From JAIBJN01 sp963775625 (lineage in GTDB: Bacteria > Actinomycetota > Thermoleophilia > Gaiellales > Gaiellaceae), in assembly GCA_963775625.1 (NCBI GenBank), contig CAVZJM010000014.1, positions 1-64,000 of the forward strand: a stretch of DNA of 64,000 bases, in the 5' to 3' direction. Positions 51,101-61,448 of this stretch are shown piece after piece. The notes beneath the pieces are model-generated. The model worked only from the letters and a program-made list of their open reading frames with translations. It was not told the DNA's origin and did no database searches. The position numbers and the translations under genes are program-made. Position 1 is the stretch's first letter. Each line of letters opens with the position of its first letter.

Positions 51101-51397
51101 ATGGCCGAGCACGAGAGCGAGCTGCGCGTCGAGCCGACGGTCGACGACGTCGACGAGCTCGTCGGCCCTGCGACGCCGCACTTCGCCATGCAGATCCGCG
51201 CGCGGGTCAGGGACCTCGTCCGCGACCTCCCGGTCGACCACCCGGTCAGGCGCTACGCCGACGAGAAGATCGCCCTGCTCGAGCGGCTCGCCTTCGCCAC
51301 CTCGAAGGCCGAGGAAGGGCCGGTCGAGTCACGGAGCCGGCTGGGCTGGGAGGAGCTCCCCAGCCACGCGACGGCTTCCGAGCCGCAGTCGCGCTGA
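51101..51397 (+). CDS. Hypothetical protein, 98 aa
   Basis: Acidic soluble protein of unknown family; the middle, FAMQIRARVRDLVRDLPVDHPVRRYADEKIALLERLA, is predicted helical. TAGAGT lies six nt before ATG 51101. Its stop overlaps the SDR start in TGATG, so the two are translated together. It may be an accessory of the dehydrogenase or simply co-transcribed. Confidence 0.6.
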   Translation: MAEHESELRVEPTVDDVDELVGPATPHFAMQIRARVRDLVRDLPVDHPVRRYADEKIALLERLAFATSKAEEGPVESRSRLGWEELPSHATASEPQSR

Positions 51398-52140
51398 TGG
51401 CCGTCTTCGCCGGCAAGTCGGTCCTCGTGACGGGAGGCTCGCGCGGGATCGGGCGGGAGATCGCGCTCCGGTTCGCCGACCTCGGAGCCGCCCGCGTGGC
51501 ACTCAGCTACCTGCGCAACGACTCGGCTGCGGAGGAGACGGCCGGCGAGATCCGCGAGCGCGGCGCGGAGGCGCTGCTCCTGCGCGGCAACGTCGGCGAC
51601 CCGGAGAAGGCCGCGTCGTTCCTGGAGCAGCTCGAGACGCTCGACGTGCTCGTCTCCAACGCCGCCACGGGAGTCATCCGCCCGGCGCTCGAGCTCGAGG
51701 AGCGCCACTGGGACTGGACGATGAACGCCAACGCACGTGCCTTCCTGACGCTCGCCCGAAACGCCGCTCCGCGCATGCAGCCGGGCAGCTCGATCGTGGC
51801 CATCTCGAGCCTCGGCTCCACGCGAGTGCTCGAGAACTACGTCCTCGTGGGCACCTCGAAGGCCGCGCTCGAGGCGCTCGTCCGCTACCTCGCGGTCGAG
51901 CTCTCGCCGCAGGGCATCCACGTGAACGCGGTCTCCGCGGGCCTGGTCGAGACCGGCGCGCTCGAGTACTTCCCGAACCGCGAGGAGATGCTCGACTGGT
52001 ACCGGAAGCGAACGCCGGCCGGCCGGCTGGTCGAGCCGCGCGACGTCGCCGAGGTCGTCTGCTTCCTGGCCACCCCGGCCGCCGGGATGATCCGCGGCCA
52101 GACCGTCGTCGTCGACGGCGGCTACTCCGTGGTGGCCTGA
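51397..52140 (+). CDS. SDR oxidoreductase resembling FabL enoyl-ACP reductase
   Basis: 247 aa Rossmann-fold enzyme: cofactor motif TGGSRGIG (13-20), SNAATG near 87-92 and the active site YVLVGTSKAALEAL, where Tyr and Lys are seven apart (Y-X6-K), as in FabL of Bacillus, rather than Y-X3-K. The tail GQTVVVDGGYSVVA is typical of FabL/FabG-like proteins. It may be a second enoyl-ACP reductase besides fabI at 776; another reductase role is possible. Confidence 0.8.
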   Translation: MAVFAGKSVLVTGGSRGIGREIALRFADLGAARVALSYLRNDSAAEETAGEIRERGAEALLLRGNVGDPEKAASFLEQLETLDVLVSNAATGVIRPALELEERHWDWTMNANARAFLTLARNAAPRMQPGSSIVAISSLGSTRVLENYVLVGTSKAALEALVRYLAVELSPQGIHVNAVSAGLVETGALEYFPNREEMLDWYRKRTPAGRLVEPRDVAEVVCFLATPAAGMIRGQTVVVDGGYSVVA

Positions 52141-52141
52141 G

Positions 52142-52894
52142 CTAGGCCTTCTCCTTCTCCAGGACGGCGTAGTAGTCGGGCGGGTCGCCCTCGAAGACCT
52201 GCACGAGCCGCCAGCCGGCTCCTTCGACGAGCTGCTCGAGCTCGGCAGGAGACACGAGCAAGAGGTCGTACCAGGGCGTAGCGCGCTTCCCGTAGCGGAT
52301 GCGAATCGTCACGACTCCCGGCAGGCGCCCCCGGGCTCGGTTTCGGTCTTGATAAGCGGCGTCTGCGGCATCGCTGTCGACGTACGGATCGACGGAATCG
52401 AGGACGATCCTCCCGCCGGCGGACATCAGCGCATAGAGCCGGCGGAGGCTCGCTGCCGCAGCCTCGCCGTCTCCGACGAGCCCGAAGTTCCCGCACATCA
52501 TGAGCACCGTGTCGAAGACCCCGAGGCTCTCGTCCGCCGCTGCCAGCGGAAGGAGTCGGACATCCTCGACCCCGCGCAGGCGGCAGACCTCGACCGCCCC
52601 GGGCGAAACGTCGATCGCGACGGCCTCCAATCCGCGACGCTGCGCCTCGAGGCTGTGCCGGCCGGCTCCGGCGCCGATGTCGAGCACGCGACCCCGCACG
52701 AAGCCGAAGACGACTCGCTCGGCGTCCGGCCAATCCTCCGGCTCGGCGAAGAACCACTCGGGGCCCATCGCCGGCCCGGTGTGCCCGTCGTCGCGGTCGA
52801 GAAACGCGTCGCCTGCCCGGCCGGAGAGGTGGTCGAGAAGGAGATGCCCGAAGGCGTCTTGCTCGTCGGCCAGCGGCTCGACCGCCTGGCTCAT
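52142..52894 (-). CDS. SAM-dependent methyltransferase
   Basis: Class I methyltransferase, 250 aa: motif I RVLDIGAGAGRHSLEAQRRGL near residue 70, acidic motif II AVAIDVSPGAVEVC, and motif IV VFDTVLMMCGNFGLVGD near 130. Substrate unknown. ATG 52894 overlaps the YihY stop (ATGA), so it is downstream of that gene in an operon. Confidence 0.88.
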   Translation of the reverse strand: MSQAVEPLADEQDAFGHLLLDHLSGRAGDAFLDRDDGHTGPAMGPEWFFAEPEDWPDAERVVFGFVRGRVLDIGAGAGRHSLEAQRRGLEAVAIDVSPGAVEVCRLRGVEDVRLLPLAAADESLGVFDTVLMMCGNFGLVGDGEAAAASLRRLYALMSAGGRIVLDSVDPYVDSDAADAAYQDRNRARGRLPGVVTIRIRYGKRATPWYDLLLVSPAELEQLVEGAGWRLVQVFEGDPPDYYAVLEKEKA

Positions 52895-53763
52895 CCGGTC
52901 CGACGGCTCCCGGGCACGTCCCGGCCGTCGGTCGAGCCTCCGTAGCGCCGTTCCCAGAGCGTTGCGTTCAGGAAGGCGCCGCTCGTGATCAAGCGGGCGA
53001 GGACATACAGCCACACGAGCAGCACCGAGGCCGTTCCCAGCGTCCCGTAGAGCTCTGACGAGCGCCCGATCTTCGGGGCGAAGTAGAAGACGACCGCGAG
53101 GCTGACGAGCTGCGCGCCGACCGCGACGAGCACCGCCCCCGGCACCAGCTCCTGCCAGCGCTCCGCCCGGCGCGGAAGCAGCCACATGACGATCAAGCCG
53201 ACGCCGGTCTGGTAAGCGATGGTCACCAGGACGCCGAACACGCCGAAAGCGCCCATCTCCTTGCGCAGCCATGCCAGTCCGGCGCCGGCGAGCGCGAGCG
53301 CGAGAACCAGGCCGTTGAAGAGGACCACGGCGTAGAGCGGCCTGCCCAGGCGCTGCCTCGGCAGCCCCCAGGCGAGCGAGTAGGCGAGATTGAGGGCGCG
53401 CACGAAGCCGATCGAGAACCAGGCGAGCAGGATGAGGCCGACGAGCAGGAGCAGGAACCTGTTCGCCTGGCTGGTCTCGACTGCCTTTTCCGCGCTGGCG
53501 ATCGCCGCGGCGCCGATGCCGAACTCCTTCGCAGCGTCCTCGACGCTGTCCTCGTTCGTGTCGGCCCAGATCCCGAGGACCTGCGCGCCGATGAGCGCGA
53601 TCGGGAGCAGCCAGAGGAAGAGGCGGTAGGCGAGCCCGCCCGCGAGCAGGCCCCCGCCGAAGGCGAGCTCCCGCTCGAACGCGCGGAACCCGGCGTCGGC
53701 CCCCGGCACGCGTCGCCGGGCGGTGGCGGTCAGCTCGTCGGCGCGCTGCACGAGCGCGGTCAT
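52891..53763 (-). CDS. YihY/BrkB family membrane protein
   Basis: 290 aa with six hydrophobic segments and a cytoplasmic N-terminus (TALVQRADELTATARRRVPGADAGF). It shares with the protein at 31820 the layout AYRLFLWLLPIALIGAQVLG, the ALNLAYSLAWGLPRQR loop and SVLLVWLYVLARLITSGAFLNA, but is diverged. ATG 53763 is chosen; a longer frame exists. Function unknown; some relatives have been proposed as exporters or RNases without clear proof. Confidence 0.88.
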   Translation of the reverse strand: MTALVQRADELTATARRRVPGADAGFRAFERELAFGGGLLAGGLAYRLFLWLLPIALIGAQVLGIWADTNEDSVEDAAKEFGIGAAAIASAEKAVETSQANRFLLLLVGLILLAWFSIGFVRALNLAYSLAWGLPRQRLGRPLYAVVLFNGLVLALALAGAGLAWLRKEMGAFGVFGVLVTIAYQTGVGLIVMWLLPRRAERWQELVPGAVLVAVGAQLVSLAVVFYFAPKIGRSSELYGTLGTASVLLVWLYVLARLITSGAFLNATLWERRYGGSTDGRDVPGSRRTG

Positions 53764-53876
53764 GCGCGGACCGGCGGGGGTTCCAGGCTCTCGGATGGGC
53801 CGAATCCTATGAAGGCATCCGACCATTCGCGTAGTAGAAGAGCGTCACCCGTCTTCGGCACCGGAAGGAGGCCGTC

Positions 53877-54452
53877 GTGACAAACCTGAGTATGGAGGAA
53901 ACCGAGCTCGCCGAGTCCGCGTCGCGGATGTGGTGGCTCTACCTCATCACCGGAATCCTGTGGCTCTGGGTGACGCTGATCATCCTCAGCCTGGACATCG
54001 ACACCGTCTACGCAGTCGCGATCCTGTTCGGCTTCGTCGCCATCGGAGCGGGGATCAACGAGTTCTTCGCCATCGGCGTCTCGACCAGTGGATGGAAGAT
54101 CGTCCACGGCGTTCTCGGAGTGGTCTTCATCGCCGCAGGGATCGTCGCGTTCTTCCGACCGCAGGGGACGTTCGTCGCGTTGGCGGCGATCGTCGCCTGG
54201 GTGCTCCTCTTCAAGGGCATCTTCGACATCATCCTCGCGTTCGTCTCGCACCCCGCACACCTCTGGTGGGTGGGGTTGATCGTCGGGATCGTCGAGATCC
54301 TGCTCGCGTTCTGGGCGGCCGGGTACTTCCGGGGCAGCGCGATCCTGCTGGTCGCCTGGATCGCCGCGCTGACGCTCCTGCGGGGCATCACCGAGATCGT
54401 GATGGCGTTCAGGTTGCGCCAGTTGAAGAAGGAACTGGCACCGGCGACGTAG
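53877..54452 (+). CDS. HdeD family acid-resistance-type membrane protein
   Basis: 191 aa with six hydrophobic segments in three similar pairs (LYLITGILWLWVTLIIL; GWKIVHGVLGVVFIAAGIVAFF; LLRGITEIVMAFRLRQL), the HdeD pattern. In enterobacteria HdeD supports survival at high cell density and low pH; here the role is unproven. GGAAGGAGG precedes GTG 53877. It is three nt upstream of the AI-2E gene. Confidence 0.85.
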   Translation: MTNLSMEETELAESASRMWWLYLITGILWLWVTLIILSLDIDTVYAVAILFGFVAIGAGINEFFAIGVSTSGWKIVHGVLGVVFIAAGIVAFFRPQGTFVALAAIVAWVLLFKGIFDIILAFVSHPAHLWWVGLIVGIVEILLAFWAAGYFRGSAILLVAWIAALTLLRGITEIVMAFRLRQLKKELAPAT

Positions 54453-54455
54453 GCG

Positions 54456-55517
54456 ATGAGCTCGGGCGAGGCCCTCACCGCGGCCGGAACCACCCGGCGG
54501 CGCGCGCTTGCGGGCGACGCGGCCGTCGTCATCGCGGTCGTCCTGGCAACGGCGGCCATCCTGGCGATCGCCTGGGCGACACGGGCAATCATCGCCTGGG
54601 TGCTGGCGGCGGGCTTCCTGGCCTTCTCGATCGACCCGCTCGCCCAGATGCTGCGCCGCAGGGCCCGGGTCGGCAAGGGCGGGGGCATCGCCCTCGCGAT
54701 GGCGGTGATCGGCCTCATCCTCTTCGTGATCGGGCTCATCGTCATCCCGCCGGTCGTCGACGGCGCCAACGCGCTGCTCGACGCCGTTCCCGACTACGCG
54801 GAGCGGCTCGAGGACTCCGGGTTCATCCAGAGCATCGGCGCCGAGGATCAGGTCGAGACAGCGGAGGACGCGACCCAGCAGGTCGCCAACTTCTTCAGCG
54901 GCATCAGTTCGCTCCTCGGAACGATCGGGGCGTTCGCAAGCGGCGCGTTCGCCGGGTTCATGATCTTCGTGCTGACGATCTACTTCATGGTCTACGGCCG
55001 CGACATCCGCCGAGGCATGGCGCGCCGTCTCGGCCCCAGTCGGGAGGAGCGCTTCCTCGTCACGACCAAGCGGATCTACGACGCGACGCGCGGGTATTGG
55101 TACGGGAAGTTCTTCATCGCCGTGATCGCCGGTCTCTTCGTCTACATCCCGATGGTGCTGCTCGACATCCCGTTCGCCGAGCCGCTGGCCCTCTTCGTGG
55201 CCATCACGGACCTGATCCCCAACATCGGCGCGACGATCGGCGCCATCCCGGTGATCGGCGTCGCGCTCTTCGAGGCCTGGTGGAAGGGCCTCATCATGCT
55301 CGCGGTCATCGTCGTCTACCAGCAGCTCGAGAACTCGGTGATCACGCCGAAGGTCTTCGAGAAGGCAATCGACCTTCACCCCTTCCTGTCGTTCGTCGTG
55401 GTCCTCTTCTTCGGCGCCCTCTTCGGGGTCATCGGCACTCTGCTCGCCCTCCCGATCACCGCGGCCGTGAAGATCATCCTGGAGGAGCTCCGCCGCCCGC
55501 AGCCCGCGGCCACCTGA
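54456..55517 (+). CDS. AI-2E family transporter
   Basis: 353 aa, eight or so hydrophobic segments, UPF0118/AI-2E (TqsA/PerM) family: early AAGFLAFSIDPLAQML, middle soluble helix pair, then ILGP-type segment FVAITDLIPNIGATIGAIPVIGVALFE and YQQLENSVITPKVFEKAIDLHP, both family hallmarks. Relatives export AI-2 or ions; the substrate here is unknown. In an operon with the HdeD-like gene. Confidence 0.9.
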   Translation: MSSGEALTAAGTTRRRALAGDAAVVIAVVLATAAILAIAWATRAIIAWVLAAGFLAFSIDPLAQMLRRRARVGKGGGIALAMAVIGLILFVIGLIVIPPVVDGANALLDAVPDYAERLEDSGFIQSIGAEDQVETAEDATQQVANFFSGISSLLGTIGAFASGAFAGFMIFVLTIYFMVYGRDIRRGMARRLGPSREERFLVTTKRIYDATRGYWYGKFFIAVIAGLFVYIPMVLLDIPFAEPLALFVAITDLIPNIGATIGAIPVIGVALFEAWWKGLIMLAVIVVYQQLENSVITPKVFEKAIDLHPFLSFVVVLFFGALFGVIGTLLALPITAAVKIILEELRRPQPAAT

Positions 55518-55525
55518 CGGCGCAC

Positions 55526-55531
55526 TAGGCT
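55526..55531 (+). promoter_or_regulatory. -10 box, leaderless promoter
   Basis: TAGGCT seven nt before GTG 55539, just after the AI-2E gene stop. Confidence 0.4.
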
Positions 55532-55538
55532 CTCCCGC

Positions 55539-56549
55539 GTGGAGGCGGGGACGAAGACGAAGCGCTGGGGGTTCGGGCAGATCGCCGGGCGCGGGCTCTT
55601 CCTCATCGTCGCGTTCGTCTCCCTCTATCTCCTCTGGCCGAGCGTCGGAGAGGTCTTCGACCAGTGGCGCTCGCTCACGGAGCTGAAGCCCGAGTGGGTG
55701 GCCGTCGCGCTCGGCGTCGAGACGCTCTCCTTCGTCGCAGTCTGGGAGCTCCAGCGGATCGCCCTCCAGACGAAGCGCTGGTTTCCTGTCGCCATGTCGC
55801 AGCTGGCGGGAAACGCGTTCGGCAGAGTCATTCCCGGAGGCGTCGCCGCCGCGGGCGCCCTCCAGTACCGCATGCTCGTCCGGGCGGGCCTCCCGGGCGC
55901 GCGCATCGCCTCGTCGCTCACCGCGGCGTCGGCGCTCCTCTTCGGGGCGGTCCTCGCCCTGCCGCTGCTCAGCCTGCCCGCGATCCTCGGGGGGACGCCG
56001 GTCGCGGACGGCCTCGAGCACGCTGCGTACCTGGGAGCCGCCTTCTTCGTGCTCATGCTGGCGGGCGGCGCCGTCGTGTTCGTGTGGGACCGGCCGCTCG
56101 CCGTCGTCGGGAGGTGGTTCGAGCGCGCCGTCAACGCGACGCTCCGCAGGCACCGGCCGCTGACCGGGCTTCCGGAGCGCCTGCTCGCCGAGCGCGACAC
56201 GCTTCGCACGGCCTTCGGACGACGCTGGGAGGCGGCCGTCCTCGCCGCGGCCGGAAAGTCGATCTTCGACTACCTCGCGCTCGTGGCCTGCCTTCGTGCC
56301 GTCGGCGCCGAGCCGAACCCCTCGCTCATCCTCCTCGCCTACGTGGCCGCGTCGCTCCTGGCGATGATCCCGTTGACCCCGGGCGGTCTCGGCTTCGTGG
56401 AGGCGGGGCTCGTCGGCCTGCTCATCCTGGCCGGCGTCGGCGCGACCGCCTCCGCCGTGGCGACACTCGCCTACCGGCTGGTGTCGTTCTGGCTCCCGAT
56501 TCCGGTCGGCGGCGCAGCGTACGCCGTCTTTCGCCGGCGCTATCCCTAG
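55539..56549 (+). CDS. UPF0104/flippase-like membrane protein
   Basis: 336 aa, eight hydrophobic segments, the same family type as the protein at 2516. Family-style segments: GRVIPGGVAAAGALQYRMLVRAG near residue 90 and MIPLTPGGLGFVEAGLVGLLILAG near 275. No LPG-synthase catalytic domain. GTG 55539 has TAGGCT seven nt upstream. The stop shares CTAG with the convergent metallo-hydrolase. Confidence 0.82.
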   Translation: MEAGTKTKRWGFGQIAGRGLFLIVAFVSLYLLWPSVGEVFDQWRSLTELKPEWVAVALGVETLSFVAVWELQRIALQTKRWFPVAMSQLAGNAFGRVIPGGVAAAGALQYRMLVRAGLPGARIASSLTAASALLFGAVLALPLLSLPAILGGTPVADGLEHAAYLGAAFFVLMLAGGAVVFVWDRPLAVVGRWFERAVNATLRRHRPLTGLPERLLAERDTLRTAFGRRWEAAVLAAAGKSIFDYLALVACLRAVGAEPNPSLILLAYVAASLLAMIPLTPGGLGFVEAGLVGLLILAGVGATASAVATLAYRLVSFWLPIPVGGAAYAVFRRRYP

Positions 56550-57298
56550 AAGGTCAGCTCCTCCCCCACCTGGAGAACGCGCACCTCGACCTCAGGGGCG
56601 AGCTCCGCGGCGCAGCGCTCGAACTCCCGGACCGGTTCGCTCAGGAACGCCGGCGTCTTCCAGCGGGTCGACTGCACCGGGTAGTACGTGCCCCAGTGGA
56701 TCGGCACGGCGAGGCGGGGCCGCAGCAGCGTCAGCGCTTCGGCCGCCCGGCGAGGGTCGAGATGCCCCGGCCCGAGCGAGGGCCCCCAGCCCCAGATGGG
56801 GACGAGCGCGAGGTCGAGACCCGGCGCGAGGCTCGCCATCTCCGGGAAGAGGTCGGTGTCGCCAGGGAAGTAGACGCGGCGGGAGCCCTCGACGAAGTAG
56901 CCGAGTGCGTCGGACTTCGCGCCCAGCGCCCGGCTCGAGTCGTGCTCGGCGTGGACCGCGCGAACGAGCGCCGGCCCGACCCGGATGGAGCCGCCGGCCT
57001 CGAGCTCCTCGACCGAGCGGAACCCCGGCCCCGGACGAGGGCGCCGCGCCCCTCGGCACCACGACGGAGACGCCGCGGTCGAGCCGCTGCAGGGAGGGCA
57101 GGTCGAGGTGGTCGTAGTGGAGATGGGAGATGAGCACCGCGTCGACGTCGAGCGGTCCTCCGCGACGAGCGGAGCGGCACGGCGGAGGTGAAGGACCCAG
57201 GGCCGGAGAACCGGGTCGGTGAGCAGCCGGGCTCCGTCCATCTCCAGGAGAACAGTGGAATGCCCCAACCAGCGGACGCGGCCGGCCCGCGCGCTCAT
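56546..57298 (-). CDS. MBL-fold metallo-hydrolase (UlaG-like), two compensating frameshifts
   Basis: About 250 aa metallo-beta-lactamase-fold hydrolase: RWLGHSTVLLEMDGARLLTDPV at the start, the metal motif AVLISHLHYDHLDLPSL, then YFPGDTDLFPEM and LAVPIHWGTYYP. The zinc motif lies in a different frame from the flanks: one C is missing near 57150 (between VAED and LDVDAV) and one G extra near 57028 (before FRSVEELEAG). Correcting both restores one intact protein. ATG 57298 overlaps the transporter stop (ATGA). Confidence 0.82.
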   Translation of the reverse strand: MSARAGRVRWLGHSTVLLEMDGARLLTDPVLRPWVLHLRRAAPLVAEDRSTSTRCSSPISTTTTSTCPPCSGSTAASPSWCRGARRPRPGPGFRSVEELEAGGSIRVGPALVRAVHAEHDSSRALGAKSDALGYFVEGSRRVYFPGDTDLFPEMASLAPGLDLALVPIWGWGPSLGPGHLDPRRAAEALTLLRPRLAVPIHWGTYYPVQSTRWKTPAFLSEPVREFERCAAELAPEVEVRVLQVGEELTF

Positions 57299-57957
57299 CC
57301 GCGGGCCTCGGCCGGGCGCGGCCCGTCGAAGACGTCGATCCCCTCGGCCCGCTTGAGGCCGTTCGCGATCAGGTACGTGAACGGCGTTGCCACCACCTCC
57401 CAGGCGACCTTGATCGCCCACGTGGTCACGATCGTGTCCAGGAGCGGCGTTCCGGTCCCCGCGAAGGCGATGGTGACGAAGATCGCAGAGTCGAGCGCCT
57501 GCCCGATGACGGACGAGCCGATCGTGCGGCTCCAGAGGAAGCGCCCTCCGGTCGCCACCTTCATGCGCGAGAGCACGTAGGAGTTCGTCAGCTCCCCGAC
57601 GAGGTAGGCGACGAGCGAGGCGACGAAGATCCGCCAGGTCGTCCCGAGAACCGTCTCGTAGGCCTCCTGGTTACCCGCCCAGAAGTCGGCCGCGGGGAGC
57701 CGCAGCGCGAGCTGGATCGCCCCCACCGCGAGGACGTTGCAGGCGAAACCGAGCAGGATGATCCGACGCGCGACCCGGAACCCGTAGACCTCGGTGAGGA
57801 CGTCGGCGAGGAGGTACGCGAGCGGGAAGAGGATGTTTCCGGCGTCGAAGACGCGCCCGCCGACCTCCGCGAGCTTCACCGCGATGATGTTCGAGACGAC
57901 GAGCGTCGTGACGAAGAACGCCGCGATCGTGACGAAGCGCCAGGAGAACGAGTTCAC
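57295..57957 (-). CDS. Queuosine precursor transporter (VUT/YhhQ family)
   Basis: 220 aa, six hydrophobic segments. Hallmarks are FFVTTLVVSNIIAVKLAE, LADVLTEVYGFRVARRI near residue 55, and TRTIGSSVIGQALDSAIFVTIAF-type segment (SRTIGSSVIGQALDS) near 150. YhhQ relatives import preQ0/preQ1 for queuosine. GTG 57957 overlaps the proline dehydrogenase stop (GTGA). Confidence 0.9.
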   Translation of the reverse strand: MNSFSWRFVTIAAFFVTTLVVSNIIAVKLAEVGGRVFDAGNILFPLAYLLADVLTEVYGFRVARRIILLGFACNVLAVGAIQLALRLPAADFWAGNQEAYETVLGTTWRIFVASLVAYLVGELTNSYVLSRMKVATGGRFLWSRTIGSSVIGQALDSAIFVTIAFAGTGTPLLDTIVTTWAIKVAWEVVATPFTYLIANGLKRAEGIDVFDGPRPAEARG

Positions 57958-58862
57958 GGCCTCATGCGGCGAACGACGTCGCGGGCCACGTAGCCGGCGA
58001 GCTTCGGGTTCTCCTGCAGGCGGCGGAGCGAATACTCGTACCACTTCTGCCCGTAGGGCACGTAGATCCGCACCGTGTGGCCGCCGCGCACCAGCTCGTC
58101 GGCGAGCTCTTCGCGGACGCCGAGCAGGAGCTGGAACTCGTAGCGCTCGTGGCCCAGGCCGCGCGCCTCGATCAGCTCGAGCGCCCTGGCGACCAGGGCG
58201 GCGTCATGCGTCGCCACGGCCACCTTGGCGCCGCTCTCCCAGAGCGCGGAGACCGTCTCCACGAAGTTGACCCGGATTGCCTCGTCGCCCTGGTAGGCGA
58301 TGTCCGCCGGCTCGACGTAGATGCCCTTGCACACACGGACGTTCGGGCGCAGGTCTGCGAGCATGACGACGTCGTCGAGCGTCCTCCTCAGCATCGCCTG
58401 GACGACGATGCCGACGTTCTCGTGCCCCTCCGCGCGGAGCGTGCGGTAGAGGTCGAGCGTCGCGCTCGTCGTCGAGGAGTCCTCCATGTCGATCCGCACG
58501 AACCTGCCGTGCCCGTCGGCGATGCGGGCGAGCGTGCGGACGCTCTCGGCGCAGAGCTCGGGGTCGACGCCGAGGCCGAGCCCGGTGAGCTTCACGCTGA
58601 CGTTGGCGTCGAGCCCCTCGGCCTCGATGGTGGCCATCGCCGCCTCGTACTCGGCCCGGATCGCCACCGCCTCGTCCGCGGTCGCCACCTCCTCGCCGAG
58701 GACGTCGAGCGTCGCCTTCTTGCCCTTCTCGTTCACGGCCCTCACGGTGGCGATCGCGTCTGCCAGCCCTGGGCCGGCGATGTAGCGATCCGAGAGCCGC
58801 CTCACGACCCGCCTCGGGACGGCGGGAAGCACCCGGACGATCGCACGGTCGAAGAGAGCCAA
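57954..58862 (-). CDS. putA: Proline dehydrogenase
   Basis: FAD-dependent proline oxidation, monofunctional, 302 aa (actinobacterial PRODH length). It has the barrel motifs VSVKLTGLGLGVD near residue 88, FVRIDMEDSSTT near 121, NVRVCKGIYVEP near 172, VATHDAAL near 215 and the C-terminal YGQKWYEYSLRRLQENP with conserved Tyr/Arg/Arg for substrate. TTG 58862 has TAAAAT six nt upstream, a leaderless promoter. The P5C dehydrogenase is not nearby. Confidence 0.93.
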   Translation of the reverse strand: MALFDRAIVRVLPAVPRRVVRRLSDRYIAGPGLADAIATVRAVNEKGKKATLDVLGEEVATADEAVAIRAEYEAAMATIEAEGLDANVSVKLTGLGLGVDPELCAESVRTLARIADGHGRFVRIDMEDSSTTSATLDLYRTLRAEGHENVGIVVQAMLRRTLDDVVMLADLRPNVRVCKGIYVEPADIAYQGDEAIRVNFVETVSALWESGAKVAVATHDAALVARALELIEARGLGHERYEFQLLLGVREELADELVRGGHTVRIYVPYGQKWYEYSLRRLQENPKLAGYVARDVVRRMRP

Positions 58863-58873
58863 GAGGCGATTTT

Positions 58874-59038
58874 AGGAGGGCTGGGCGGAATGTCGCTCGT
58901 CGCCGGGGGGCGATGGTCGTTCCGAGACAAGGACGCAGAGAGCGTTTGTAGCCGGAGGCTACGGGCGCGACCGAGGACGCCGCTCTCGGGGCGAGCAGCG
59001 CGGCCCGGCGGCACAGGCTGCATTTCGCCGAGTCCTCC
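58874..59038 (+). repeat. Interspersed palindromic repeat R1, copy C
   Basis: About 165 bp with the same core as copies A and B (CAAGGACGCAG, GTAGCCGGAGGCTACGGGCG, GCCCGGCGGCACAGG). Ends are AGGAGGGCTGGGCGGAATG and, reversed on the right, AGGAGGACTCGGCGAAATG: the arms differ from those of A and B but still pair with each other. It separates proline dehydrogenase from a divergent small membrane-protein gene. Confidence 0.85.
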
Positions 59039-59090
59039 TGGGAACTCTGGTTTCTTGCGGGTCGGCCGCTGCCACCCGCACAATGGCGTC

Positions 59091-59396
59091 GTGGAGAACC
59101 ACCTCGACCGCTCCGGGCACGTCGAGACGCCGACCGAGCCGAAGCCGAGGCCGACCGGCCGCGACCTCGCTCTCGGGACCATCGTCGCGGCGCTCTTCGC
59201 CTTCTGCGTCTGCGTCGCGGCCGTCCTCACCTTCGAGCTGAACCCCGCGGCCCCGGTGGTGGTCGTCGTGGCGGCGATCGCCGGCGGCTCGTTCGCGGTG
59301 CGCCGCCTCGACGACTACGCGTTCAAGGCCGCGGCAATCGGCCTCGCCGTCGGCGGAACCGCGGCCATCCTCTTCTGGCCCTTCTTCAACGTCTGA
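59091..59396 (+). CDS. Small membrane protein, 101 aa
   Basis: Unknown family. A hydrophilic N-terminal 25 residues (ETPTEPKPRPTG) precede three hydrophobic stretches (LGTIVAALFAFCVCVAAVL; APVVVVVAAIAGGSF; AAAIGLAVGGTAAILFWPF). GTG 59091 is used; CACAAT lies upstream at about leaderless distance. It is 64 nt upstream of acsA in the same direction. Confidence 0.55.
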   Translation: MENHLDRSGHVETPTEPKPRPTGRDLALGTIVAALFAFCVCVAAVLTFELNPAAPVVVVVAAIAGGSFAVRRLDDYAFKAAAIGLAVGGTAAILFWPFFNV

Positions 59397-59460
59397 GGTT
59401 AGAACCCGACCCGGGTTCAGGGCACTATCCTTCGCGGACCACGAGTCCGGGAGGAAAGCT

Positions 59461-61425
<1,965 letters not shown>

Positions 61426-61448
61426 TGCCCGTCAGGTACTGCTGGCTA

